The notes beneath the pieces are model-generated. The model ran no database searches and was not told the origin of the DNA. It saw only the letters and a program-made list of their open reading frames with translations. A DNA stretch of 64,000 nucleotides. Origin: Ligustrum vulgare (Eukaryota; Streptophyta; Magnoliopsida; Lamiales; Oleaceae). The DNA is taken from NCBI GenBank assembly GCA_963555705.1, contig OY743180.1:38658129-38722128 (forward strand), written 5' to 3'. Every line of letters begins with the position of its first letter. Position 1 is the first letter of the stretch. The translations under genes were made by a program, and so were the position numbers. Positions 32,554-42,531 of this stretch are shown here, piece after piece.

Positions 32554-32844
32554 TTAGAGTTCCTTGGTCTCTTCCGGGTTGCTTCGGTATGCCAATCGAT
32601 TGGGAATTGTGGCTCCGGGAATGAAGTCAATTTGGTGCTTGATTCCTCTAATGGGTGGAAGTCCACTAGGCATCTCCTTCAGAAAGACATCCTCGAGTTC
32701 CTGCAACAAAGAGGCAGCTAAGTTGGAGAGGGGAGGATGAAATTCATCAAGTGTAAGGAGGGACTCCTTGTACACCATCAAAAGTATGTGTTGATTTTCT
32801 TTTAGGGCTCTCTCCACATCACCCTTACTAGTATAAAAATTCAT
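32554..32844 (-). pseudogene. Linker between protease and reverse transcriptase
   Basis: The frame holds LEDVFLKEMPSGLPPIRGIK and IDFIPGATIPNRLAYR, the conserved lead-in to gypsy reverse transcriptase. It ends in a stop 18 bp before the reverse transcriptase frame. Confidence 0.8.
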
Positions 32845-32911
32845 TTATTCTCAACCTCCTTCGACCTCTTTCTCTTCTCTTTCACCCCCTCACCTTTTTT
32901 CCACTCTCTTT

Positions 32912-33568
32912 TTACTCCCCACTCACTTCCATCCTTTTCTTTCTTCTTTCTTTTTCCTCCTCCTCCTCCTCCCATTTGAGCTTCAATTGGTCATTATAAA
33001 CTTCTTCCAAACTCAAATGTAGTAGTGTTAAGGGTTTCGCATTCATTTGGAAACTATACCGGTTCTTTCTCCTATCATACACCACCTTCCTATCATATTG
33101 CAAATGTCTACCCAAAAGTATGTGAGTAGCTTGCATGGGGACCACATCACAAAGCACTTGATCTTCATATGTCCAAATGTTGAAAATAAGAAGCACTTGC
33201 TTACTTACCTTCAACTTCCCATAGTCACTCAACCATTGCAATTTATAGGGATTAGGATGTGGCGTCACCGGTAACCCTAGCTTCTCCACCATGTTAGTAC
33301 TCACAACATTTGTGCAACTCCCACTATCAATGATGATACTACAAACTTTATCTCTCACAATACACCTAGTATGAAAAATGTTCTCCCTTTGCTTAGCCAT
33401 TTCATCAACATTGGCTTGCGTGTCGAGAGACCTCATGGTAACCATGGACTTTGGTGGACTAACAACTCCCTCCACCCTTTCTTCCTCACTCTCACTATCT
33501 TCCCCTTGCACTCGCTCTTCCTCATCTTCATCTCCCGAGTACAACTCCCAATTTTTAATGAACATCAC
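32912..33568 (-). pseudogene. Aspartic protease region
   Basis: After an acidic stretch comes SIIIDSGSCTNVVSTNMVEK, with the active-site D-S-G, then VPMQATHILLGRHLQYDRKV, the second conserved strand of gypsy retropepsins. It ends in a very charged tail (EEEEEEKERRKKR). The frame is open, but its neighbours are not. Confidence 0.8.
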
Positions 33569-34646
33569 TTTATTGTTAGGGAACTCCCGAGAATGTCCCC
33601 GACCCCTACACTTGAAACACTCAATATCCCTACTCCTAGAAGCGGTAGGGACAACCTTGGGTTTATCCTTGATGAAGCCAACTCCCTTCCCCTTAGATGT
33701 CTCAATTTTGTCCTTAGGTAGTGTTTTATCAATCTTATCATTCCCCCACTTAGATTTCCAGGTGGATCTAAGACGCCCCCCTCCCCCGAGTACTTTTCTT
33801 GTCCTTTTTTCTTAAATTGTTCCTTCTTTTTCAATAGATCCTCTACTTTGAAAACCATGGGTACCAACTCTTCCATTTCTACATAATGGTGCAACTCCAC
33901 CACATTGGTTATTTCCCTATTCAATTCACTAATAAAACGAGCCATGGTGGCTTCCCTATCATCCTCTATGTTAGCTCTCATCAAAGCCTTCTCCAACTCC
34001 TTGTAGTAATCTTCAACCCCTTTAGATTTTTGAGTAAGAGTTTGTAATCTTTAATAGAGCCCCCTATAATAGTGACTAGGGACAAATCTTTTCCTCATAA
34101 GACTCTTCAACTCATCCCAAGTATCCACACTTCCCTCCAAATTCCTCCTCCTAGTGAGCAATAAATTATCTTATCAAGTTAAGGCATAGTCGGTAAACTC
34201 CACCACCGCTAACTCAACATTTTTATCCTCGGAGTTCAAAAATCAACTCCATTTTCCTTTCCCATCCTAATTAAGCATCCGGGTCACTTTTCCCATGGAA
34301 AGAATGAATTCTCATTTTTATGATCCCAAGATTACTATCCACCCCATCTCTACCTCTATGGTTCCTCCCATGACCGCGACCAAATCCTCTAACATTCCTA
34401 CCTCATCTATTCTTACCCATGTCCCAATTTTGGTCACTACCCCCCTTTACTTTCCAATTCATCATCATCAACATCAACATCATCATCCTCATACTCATCT
34501 CTAGCTCTTCTTCTATCGCATCTCCGAACATTATTATCCCTTGGGGCTGGAACTTTCCCCCTAGTCTCCAACCTTGCTAACCTCCCGTCTAACTTTCCTC
34601 TTATATTCGCCATTATAACCGTGAGAGCTTGTATCATATTTCTCAA
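33565..34646 (-). pseudogene. Gag remnant with damaged zinc knuckle
   Basis: Pieces of gag are spread over three frames: a start MRNMIQALTVIMANIR (34646), a middle with a SFHGKSDPDA-type segment and several stops, and a part 33996-33565 with ATMARFISELNREITNVVEL. In another frame near 33586-33620 the knuckle reads CFKCRGRGHSREF, with Phe in place of the fourth ligand Cys (codon 33581-33583). Confidence 0.7.
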
Positions 34647-35085
34647 CTCTTGAGTTTGTGCATTTGAATCTTATCCACTTGAAGTATGTGTATTAGCCAT
34701 GGAGTGCAAGTGTGTAAGTGTCCTCACAAAATATTTTCCCTCGTGTTTCACTCAATTAGACTTTTACCCTTTAATGAGCTCACCACTCTTACCTTTTACC
34801 ACTCCAAGTTTTCTTATTCAAACTCTCCAAGGAACGTAATCAACTAAATTGAGAAATCAATTCTTGTGTAATACAAATTCCACAAACAAACAAAGAAGTA
34901 ACGGAAGGTTTGACACAATAGCAAGTGAAATTTTTTTGCTTGCTATTATAAAAGAAAGTGAAATTGAATCTATGGGACAATGTATTCAAAGGAAGGACCA
35001 CAATAAGCTAGTAAAAGGGAACAATTAATCAACTAGGAATGTGTTTGGAAAGTAGACTTTAACATGAAGGTGTTTTTTCGTAAAT
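34647..35085 (-). other. 5' leader of the minus-strand gypsy element, primer site not found
   Basis: It lies between gag and the LTR fragment. No tRNA-complementary site is recognised, so the deletion that shortened the 5' LTR probably took it. Confidence 0.4.
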
Positions 35086-35197
35086 GAGTCATGTCATCGA
35101 CTCTTGAACCTCTTTGGCTCTGGATCTCATCAGGGGCTCCACCGGTATTCTTATCGAGGGTTGACTTTGACTTGGTCGACTCCCTTGATTCTCATCA
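35086..35197 (-). repeat. 5' LTR fragment of the minus-strand gypsy element
   Basis: It matches 29825-29932 (ATCGACTCTTG-A-CTCTTTGGC, TTGATTCTCATCA end) and is followed by the ACATT target duplication. Only the start of U3 remains. Confidence 0.8.
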
Positions 35198-35524
35198 ACA
35201 TTCCTCTAAGAAAGCGAAAGCTTTGACCATAATCCTTTGTGTTATGTCCTTAAAAAACACTTCCCTTAAAAAATGAAGTTTGATTTTTACTTAAATTTTT
35301 TCGGTAAAGAAAATAAGACTAATCACGATTTAGTGAAAATGAATTTCTAATACAGTTAAACATATTAGAGACGTATATCGCAAAAATGTTTTATAGGTAA
35401 GGGACATTTTCCACCAAATATTTTATAAGTTAGGAATGTTTTATGCCAAACGTTTCATTTCAGCAACTTCTTTTTATTTATTATGGGTTTTTGATGAATT
35501 TGTCCTTGTTAATTGTCTCAAATT

Positions 35525-35690
35525 TGCCAGATTTGCATTTAACGGCAAGATTTAACAGATATAAATAGTAAGGACGAATTTCTCAACCAAAGGTGGTTTT
35601 GAGGGTGTAATTGCAAAAAGTGAAATGATAGGGATGAATTTCACAATCACCTAACACGATAAGGATGTTTTTCACTATTTACCCCAGGTT
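35525..35690 (-). repeat. Right arm of the inverted repeat with 26931-27105
   Basis: Its reverse complement follows the left arm segment by segment (GAAAAACATCC, GAAATTCATCC, GCAATTACACCCTCAAAACC). Together the arms enclose the Copia solo LTR and the minus-strand gypsy element. Confidence 0.7.
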
Positions 35691-35711
35691 AATGTGATTG
35701 GAAAAGTTTTG

Positions 35712-36168
35712 TTTATATATATATATATATATATAGGGTAAACATTAGCGTGACATCTGTCGTTGATCAAAGATTTAGCTTACCATTTTATACTTTTCAA
35801 AAAAATGTTGTCATGACTTTATTTATAAATCTAAATTACTTCTAAAAGTCTCTTAAAGGGAGAAATTTTTTCGGGAGATAATACCCTCAACAATAATTTT
35901 CAATTTCTTATTTGTCCTTTCATTTAATTTAATTTTAATTATTATATATTATAATTAATGTAATATTTTCTAATTTAATGATGGTCGTTGTCTCTTCAAA
36001 TTTCATTGATATATATTTATATCTATATTACATTTAAAATAACTTGAATGGTGAAATATTTTGGACCACAATACCCTAAATTTTTTTTTATAATTTCTTA
36101 TCAATACGATCAAATATATTTCATAATCATTACAAAGTCACATATAACGCACGCGTTACTAACTAGTA
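35712..36168. other. AT microsatellite and Helitron-like 3' end
   Basis: An (AT)n run lies at 35712-35735. At 36146-36167 AACGCACGCGTT (5-bp stem, AC loop) is followed 5 bp later by CTAGT, a layout seen at Helitron 3' ends. The next base is A rather than the expected T, and no 5' end was fixed. Confidence 0.35.
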
Positions 36169-36228
36169 ATGTTTAAACAACCGACAATATACGAGTTGCC
36201 AAACAAAGGCTAATTGATAGAGAAGAAA

Positions 36229-36368
36229 ATTAAGTGTACGTTCGGTGATTTATAAACAACTCACTTTCTTAATTTACTTTTTAATATATATATTTTCTTA
36301 AATTACTTTTTAATAACATATTTTATATTAACAAAATTTTATTTAGAAAAAGTAAAAAAATTGTCAAA
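36229..36368 (-). mobile_element. Diverged MITE, GTTTGGTAA family, copy L
   Basis: It has GATTTATAAACAACTCA, then two TTTTTAAT...ATTTTCTTAAATTACT blocks, and ends ATTGTCAAACACAAAT. It is the minus orientation of the family. Confidence 0.45.
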
Positions 36369-36693
36369 CACAAATTCTTGTCTAGTCTAGAGCTGACAGT
36401 AAAAGTGGGAAAAGCTGTCAACAGCCAAAAATCTATCTTGAAATCTTTCTCATTCTTTCTCTAAAATCGGCTTCATGACAATTGGCATGCATGCCACTAC
36501 AGCAGTGGAGCTTTGACAGCTCTTGGTGGTGTTTGACATATCACAGCCACCACCACCGTGTTCGACCCTAGAAGGCTGTTTTGAGTTTTGACCCTACAAG
36601 GCTGCAGACTTCCGCCGAGTACGGCTGAAACAGAAAATATGCTCGTCGGTAATAGAATCTTAATCTTGATCTTATCCTATATCTTAACATCTT

Positions 36694-38484
36694 AATCATA
36701 TCTTAATCTTAATATATATATATATATATATATAAAAGTAGAATAGTCGTCACCAAAATACACATATAGTTTCTCGCCAAGAAAATTTTATAAATTTGGA
36801 ATTTTTTTATCAAAAAATAGTATATTAAATATTTTATAATTATTATTTTATATGTGGCATTAATTACATTGACATCTGTGATATGCTATTAATAATATCA
36901 AAAAATTATTTTTTTCTATTTTATTATTATTCTTTTAATAATTATATTGTTTTATTTTGAAATCGAAAAGTACGTAGTATGAATATCAAATTAAAGATCA
37001 CATTGAGAAGTTTAATGCAAGCTTAAAAGTGAGGACAAATTGTAAATATATTGTCAGTAAAATTATATAAAAAATTAAAGGTATATTTTTTTTCCCTCAA
37101 TATCTAATTCATTTTAAATTATATCATTTAAGTCATATAATATTATCTATAATTAGTTAACTAAATTCATTTTAATCATAGATGATTAATTTTTGTTTTG
37201 ATTTTTCTCAACAAATTAAAATAAAAAATAACTATACGAATTTTTAAGGCAAATCCAATTAAGTTGGATTAATTTTACAAACTTAAGATTTTTTCAATTC
37301 GTTCATCAGTTTCACATTATTTTTATTTATTTACTGATTCTATTCATTTTTTAATTTTTCATTATAAATTTAAATAACTAAAATATGTAAAAATATATTA
37401 TAGATTTTAACAATTAGTTCATATAATTTCTATTATACAACTGATCGATCAGTAATTTTTATTAAAATAATAATGTAATAATATGAATAAAGAAATTGTC
37501 AGTATGCATAAAGAAGAATCAATTAATGTAACAATATTTATTAAAATTAATGATTATTTTTTTAGAAAAACAATTGAAATTAATAATTAATACTTAAAAA
37601 ATTAAATTATACAAAAAGTCTATCTTACACTTCTTTTTGGGAAGAATATGATGAAGAACAATATATAAAAAGAAAAGCGTCGATCTTAAGGAAAATATGT
37701 AAGTTGAGTTTTGCACATGTATTGTATGAGCCTAATTTTGTATTTCAAAAGTTTTTTAAAAAAAGAAAATTTCATTTATTGAATGTTAATTCAAGAAATA
37801 AAGTTGATATGTTCATGGTACAATCTCTAAAACACTTAATTCATGGCCTATTTTTTCCCGTAAAGAGATAAAACAATTCAACGGTTTACAATTTTATTAA
37901 AATATTAAAAAAGTAATAATATGCCGTAAAAAATGGTGAAATTTTATTTCTTAGTTTTATTAACATATATGGACAAAAAGACTCACTATATATATTTTAT
38001 ATATATTTTCATTAATAGTTTTTTTTATTAACACATAATTAAATATAGGACCACATATATTTAATTTGTTACAATTACTTTATTTTATGTAAATTATAAT
38101 ATTTTGAGAGTTATTATTTCTATTCACGTCAGTTAAAAATATTTGGACGAAATTTTTTATTTATTTTATACAACATATATTTGAAAAATTGCATTATTTA
38201 ATTTAAATTTGAGCAATTGTTTAAATATGTTTTATCTATAGCAACTTTCGTGTATCACACGGGTGTGAGCAACTCCAAACTGTACAAACAATGTATGAAT
38301 TATTTAAAGAGGTTTTTCAAAATTGATAGAATTGTAATTTATTTCTATTTTGAGCATTCGTTGACAGTTTGTATCATTAATCAAAGCAAATTATGTGATC
38401 AGTTTTTTCCCTATTTTGTAATGATATTTACAATAAAATCATTTCATATTGTTCTTCCATGCTACGCACGAGTCTGATACTAGT
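36694..38484 (+). mobile_element. Candidate non-autonomous Helitron, about 1.8 kb
   Basis: The 3' end CATGCTACGCACGAG (imperfect hairpin) is followed by TCTGATA and CTAGT and then T, the typical Helitron ending and insertion base. The 5' side begins TCTTAATATATATATA...AAAAGTAGAATAG, similar to AT-rich Helitron starts. The body is extremely AT-rich, without rep/helicase coding. The 5' border is uncertain. Confidence 0.45.
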
Positions 38485-39836
38485 TAAGGAAGAAATCAGT
38501 TGTACATGGCTCTCATTGTTACAATGCTTCATTCGAAAAAAAAAAAAAAAAATCCACTGTAGCAGTGCTACAATCGGTGGCGGATCAAAAGAATTTTTTG
38601 GGCACAGACGGATATCGATAAAAAAAATTTCAGCATGAGCAGACTTTTGTAAAATAACCGTATCTCTCAAGTCGCAACTAAAAAATATACCAAAAATTCT
38701 AACTAATTATTTTTTCGGGCGGATCTAGCACGGGCAAGCGCGACAACTAGTCATGTGCAGGATCCCCCGCTAGCTACAGTGAGAGGCCTGTAACTTGGAA
38801 GCCCCTGTATATGTCGTGTGGTTCTAGAATTAAAACAAAAAATTAATGGGCACAATTTTTCATACAACTTTTTAAATACACACATTTTCTCCCTTCAATT
38901 TTTAATCAAACATCTTATATAGAAAACTCAAATAAATCACATTATAAATCAAAATTCTTGATTTGACATCCACCAAAAGGAAACTGCAGGCTTACATTAG
39001 CAAAATACTAAGCCTATAGCCTTGGTAACTCTAAAAAACTTGATTAAAATCTAAGTGAAAGTCAATAATTAATCTTAGCCACACATTTCACGTGTCCCAC
39101 GACTTTTCAACCACACATTCCATCAACTTTTATCAAAATCTACTAAAAATTTGATTTTAATCTCTACCAAACAGGACAGTTTATTTGTGTTTTCTATGTA
39201 GAATATGTAGTTAAAAAGTGATTTTGAATAATGGTATGATAAAAAAGTGATATTTGAAAGTTGTAATGATTATAAATATTGATTATAACTATTTTACCGA
39301 ACAATGGCTAAATCTAAATAAATTCAAAATTAATTATAATTTACTTGTTAAAAATTTGACTAATGGTAGTTATTATATGCGATAACCAGTTTTTAACAGC
39401 CTGGTAAGTACGTGTGGGTTAGATTTTTGTACTTGATTGTTGTTAACCGATTGCGAAAATTAAATGAAAGCAGTAAATTAGAACAAAAAATTTAACGTGG
39501 TAAACCTCGAAAGGAAACATCCACGGGCCCTAGGTCATGGATCAAACAATCCATTAATTAAATTGATAAAAAAATACAATAGTATCATTTTTGTAATTTC
39601 GCTAAATTAACAATAAATAAATACATTAAAAGATCTAAGAATGCTCCCTGAGTTTATTCTTCTTCTAACTTGTTGATAAAGTGGAATCAAACCTCCGATT
39701 TTGACTTTATCACCACCTCCCTATTGTGCTCGGCTTCAAACACTACTTGGATTAAGAGCCCTGCAGTTAATTTCACGCCAAGAAGCTTGATCAACCTAAG
39801 GATTGTACACAGAATGAGTTCATATTGCTTTATTAA
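38485..39836. other. Intergenic with worn MITEs and an LTR-like piece, no gene
   Basis: Family cores of the GTTTGGTAA MITE are visible at about 38855-38965 (minus) and 39175-39310 (plus), with a TACCAAACAGG end at 39165-39175. The block 39450-39550 (AACGTGGTAAACCTCGAAAG, CCACGGGCCC) looks like plant Copia LTR text, probably the far LTR of the decayed Copia element next to it. Confidence 0.45.
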
Positions 39837-39839
39837 AAA

Positions 39840-40265
39840 ACAAAATTCAAAATCTTTAAACAAAAGATATATCTTAGTATCTTTTACTCTGCTTGTACCC
39901 ATGTGTGTGACTTCTAATACATGTCAAATATCATATGCGGAATCACATGTGCTAATAGGATTGAATTCATTTGTATTTAAAGCATAATGAAGAAGATTTT
40001 TTTGCTATAGCATTTAAAGACAATTTTCGTTTATCATCCTCATCATATTTCTCTCCAGATTTTGAAATAATTTGGTCCGATTTTTCATTAACTTTAATAA
40101 CCTTATTAAGCACATAAGGACTAAGTTCAATGACATTCCAAATATTATAATCTATTAATTGAATAAAATCATCATTATAGTTTTCAAATAGTTATAATGT
40201 GTACCATTAAAGAAAGAAAGACGATTTGTAGAATGCCGCTCAATATTATGAGTAACCTTTATTCA
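39840..40265 (-). pseudogene. Copia gag remnant (UBN2-like)
   Basis: Just inside the primer site on the minus strand, broken frames give NRLSFFNGTHYNYLKTIMM, then a D-Y-N-I-W-N-V-I-E stretch, an SLNAIAK part and finally THMGTSRVKDTKIYLL. These are successive conserved blocks of Copia gag (RPxxFNGxNYxxWKxRM ... ITHEGTxxVKxSKI). Several stops and shifts interrupt it. Confidence 0.7.
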
Positions 40266-40298
40266 ATATTATAATCTTTTAATAATGAGAACTATAAG

Positions 40299-40310
40299 GC
40301 TCTGATACCA
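40299..40310 (-). other. Met-tRNA primer site of the decayed Copia element
   Basis: On the minus strand TGGTATCAGAGC is a perfect site. The LTR begins 2 bp to its right, at 40313, with TGATAACCC. Confidence 0.85.
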
Positions 40311-40353
40311 ATTGATAACCCAAGAATAACTAATTAATAGGGGGGAGTGGGTA

Positions 40354-41117
40354 TGATGTGTTCCGGACTCTCGACAATTGGAGTCATAGGAGGCTTGACG
40401 GGAAAATTGAAATATTCAAGCCAAAACAAGAATTCAACAGGTTCAACGAGCTTTGAAGATCAAACCGTGTAGAAAAGAACCAGAAAATTAAGCAGCAGGC
40501 CTTTTACGGTCGTAACCTTTGGAATTACGGTCATAACACAGTTATCACAAATTTGAGCAGAACCTTCATTACGGGCGTAAGAAATATGGTCACGGCCATA
40601 AGTCTCAAGCAGAAAGTCATTTACGGCTGTAAATTTAATTTTCCGGATTTTAGGGGATTTTGATTATTTTTCCGTTTTTAATTATTTGTTTGCCTATTTT
40701 AGAATTTTAGATTAATTAGAATTCTATTTTGAGCCCAATTAGCGGCTAGGTTTATTTTTTTTTATTTTTATGCTTTTTTCATTCATTGTAATGCAGATTT
40801 ATTTGATTAAAAACAGTTTTATTGAGGATTCAATAAAAGTTATAGGTGGGTTCCTATATTTTATAGAACTTATCAAGATTACCATCTTGTGGCGTTCATC
40901 CCGAACTTATCAAATATTCGCGAGAATATTTGTGGCGTTCAAAACCAGAAACTTATCGAGGAAGCTGGACAGATCCTTGTAGCGTTTCACAAATCTTGGT
41001 TCTTTATTCCGCATCGTCGAGCCATCGCATCGTGAATATCGGGTCATGATTCATCCGTCCAACCACAACCTGAGTTCGGAACTTTCCGGAGTTTCTTCCG
41101 TGCTTCGAATCTCATCA
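40354..41117 (+). repeat. 5' LTR (764 bp)
   Basis: It carries TTACGGCCGTAA-type sites at 40504, 40525, 40569, 40590 and 40621. Its U5 (ACTTATCAAGATTACCATCT, then TTGTGGCGTTCATCCC) is related to the solo LTR at 59273-60108. Confidence 0.92.
40504..40632. repeat. Palindrome array, TTACGG(C/T)CGTAA, 5' LTR copy
   Basis: The starts at 40504/40525 and 40569/40590 give 21-bp pairs repeated at 65 bp. A fifth single site is at 40621. The spacers are again 9, 32 and 9 bp. Several sites have one or two transitions. Confidence 0.9.
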
Positions 41118-41119
41118 TC

Positions 41120-41131
41120 TGGTATTAGAGC
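41120..41131 (+). other. Primer binding site, Met-tRNA-like
   Basis: TGGTATTAGAGC lies 2 bp after the 5' LTR and has one mismatch to the standard site. Confidence 0.85.
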
Positions 41132-41518
41132 TGGACTCTGAGTTCAGGTTTTTCTATCTAGTTTAATTCTTATGTTTATCATCGAGTCTGCCATAAGAAT
41201 TATCCATATCTTGTTGTTGAGTCTTTTTTTCTTGAATGTTCTTCGTTCCAGTAAATTTTTTCAGTTTTGATCCAAATAAAAATCCAACAAAAATTCAAAA
41301 GCGTTTATTTTGTTCGATTCTTATCCAAATCCTGTTCCGTTTGTTTTTTTTGTGTTCATGTCAAATTTTCGGATTTATTTAAAAAAAAATTATTATTTAA
41401 TTTTGAAAATTCATTATTCAAAAAAAAAAAAAAAAGAGTCCATTCAAGAACCACTTTCTTAAATTTCTTGATCCTTTGTTTATTGTTCTTTTTCATTCCG
41501 TTCTACATAAATTCTATA

Positions 41519-42331
41519 ATGTCCAATTTTCACGAAAAATATCCATCTAGAAGGGGGAATGATAATGATAAAGATCGTATGTGGAGATTTTTGAATGATG
41601 GTTTGATGATGTTGGAAAAACTAGATGAAAGGGAAGGGAAATTGAAAAAGGGGCGATCTCAAGTAAACCGTAGTGATGAGAGGCAATATAGGCGTGATCA
41701 TGAACCTAGGGATGGAATCGGGGTTAAGAGAGGAGTCAAGATTGATCCAAAAGTAATTTTGAAAATTCAAAAAGAAATTTATGAGGAAAGATTAAGGTGT
41801 GAATAGGAGGCAGAAAGAAAATATTTGGCTAAATTGCGAAAGAAGGAGGAGAAACGAAAGACGGTAATTAGATGGTTAGAAGAGAGTGAAAATCATGTTG
41901 AGCCTCGGGATATGAAAGTTGAAAAGAAGGAGGGAGGCTTGAGACATGAATTAGTTGAAGAGATCACGAACTTTGTGGTAGGAGTTGAAAATGTGGAATT
42001 AGGTGAACAAACTCCAAAATTTGATGAGGAATTGGAAGTTGGGATAGAAGTTCAAAATTTGGGTTTTTAATTGGTAGATCCACATTTGGATAGTGATGAG
42101 GTAGTACATGAACAGGGTGACACAAATGTGGAGGTAGGAGATGTGGTTGAGTTTGAAGATAATAAAACTGAACAAGAAACTGCAAAGGAGGAAAGAGGCA
42201 AAGAGAAGAGCCTCGTGGTTCAAGAAGTGGAGTTGGTGGTGGTTTATCATGAATACAAGGATCCATACCTTGTACCTCATGAAGTTAACATGTCCCTCCC
42301 CATTTTGTTTAAATCTTTTTTTGCAGGTTAA
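41519..42331 (+). pseudogene. Lys/Glu-rich ORF of unknown function, two in-frame stops
   Basis: One frame of 271 codons starts MSNFHEKYPSRRGNDNDK and runs to a stop at 42329-42331, broken by TAG at 41804-41806 and TAA at 42068-42070. The protein is very charged: a basic N-terminal third, a KLRKKEEKRK-type helix in the middle and an acidic second half. No zinc knuckle, protease or other domain is recognised. Its place between primer site and purine tract is that of gag. It may be a highly diverged gag or a captured gene. Confidence 0.5.
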
Positions 42332-42516
42332 TTATGTTTGGAAGTTTCAACCACACTAGGTATGGCAAAGGGAGTTCAAGCTCCATCTCTTCCATGTTTT
42401 CCAATCAAAGGAGCATAATTTATTAAACTCATGGCATGGAAGCAATAATTTTTCGTTTGATCCAGGAGGTGAAGTGAAACAACAGGAACGAAGCTATGAT
42501 TCGGGACGAATCATCC

Positions 42517-42531
42517 TAAAGAAGGAGGGTA
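42517..42531 (+). other. Polypurine tract
   Basis: CTAAAGAAGGAGGGTA-type purine run directly before the TGATG start of the 3' LTR. The frame 42474-42668 reads through it into the LTR. Confidence 0.8.

Larger units (their letters stand above)
29159..35197 (-). mobile_element. Decayed Ty3/gypsy retrotransposon, minus strand
   Basis: Gag, protease, reverse transcriptase, RNase H, integrase and a GPLTRSKAK tail occur in gypsy order on the minus strand. The 5-bp repeat ACATT flanks it (29154-29158 and 35198-35202). The 3' LTR (left) is complete; the 5' LTR (right) keeps only about 115 bp at its outer end. All genes carry stops or shifts. The last bases of the left LTR read TAATG on plus where the family ends in TGATG. 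By eye the polyprotein is chromovirus-like, but the lineage is not certain. Confidence 0.88.

Noticed and set aside
35712..36735. AT dinucleotide runs as possible origin or matrix site
   Set aside because: Simple microsatellites; nothing supports a special role.
41267..41518. N-terminal extension of the charged ORF from an upstream ATG
   Set aside because: The extension translates poly-T and poly-A runs (FKKKKKR, LLFFFIPF); the ATG at 41519 gives a more plausible start.
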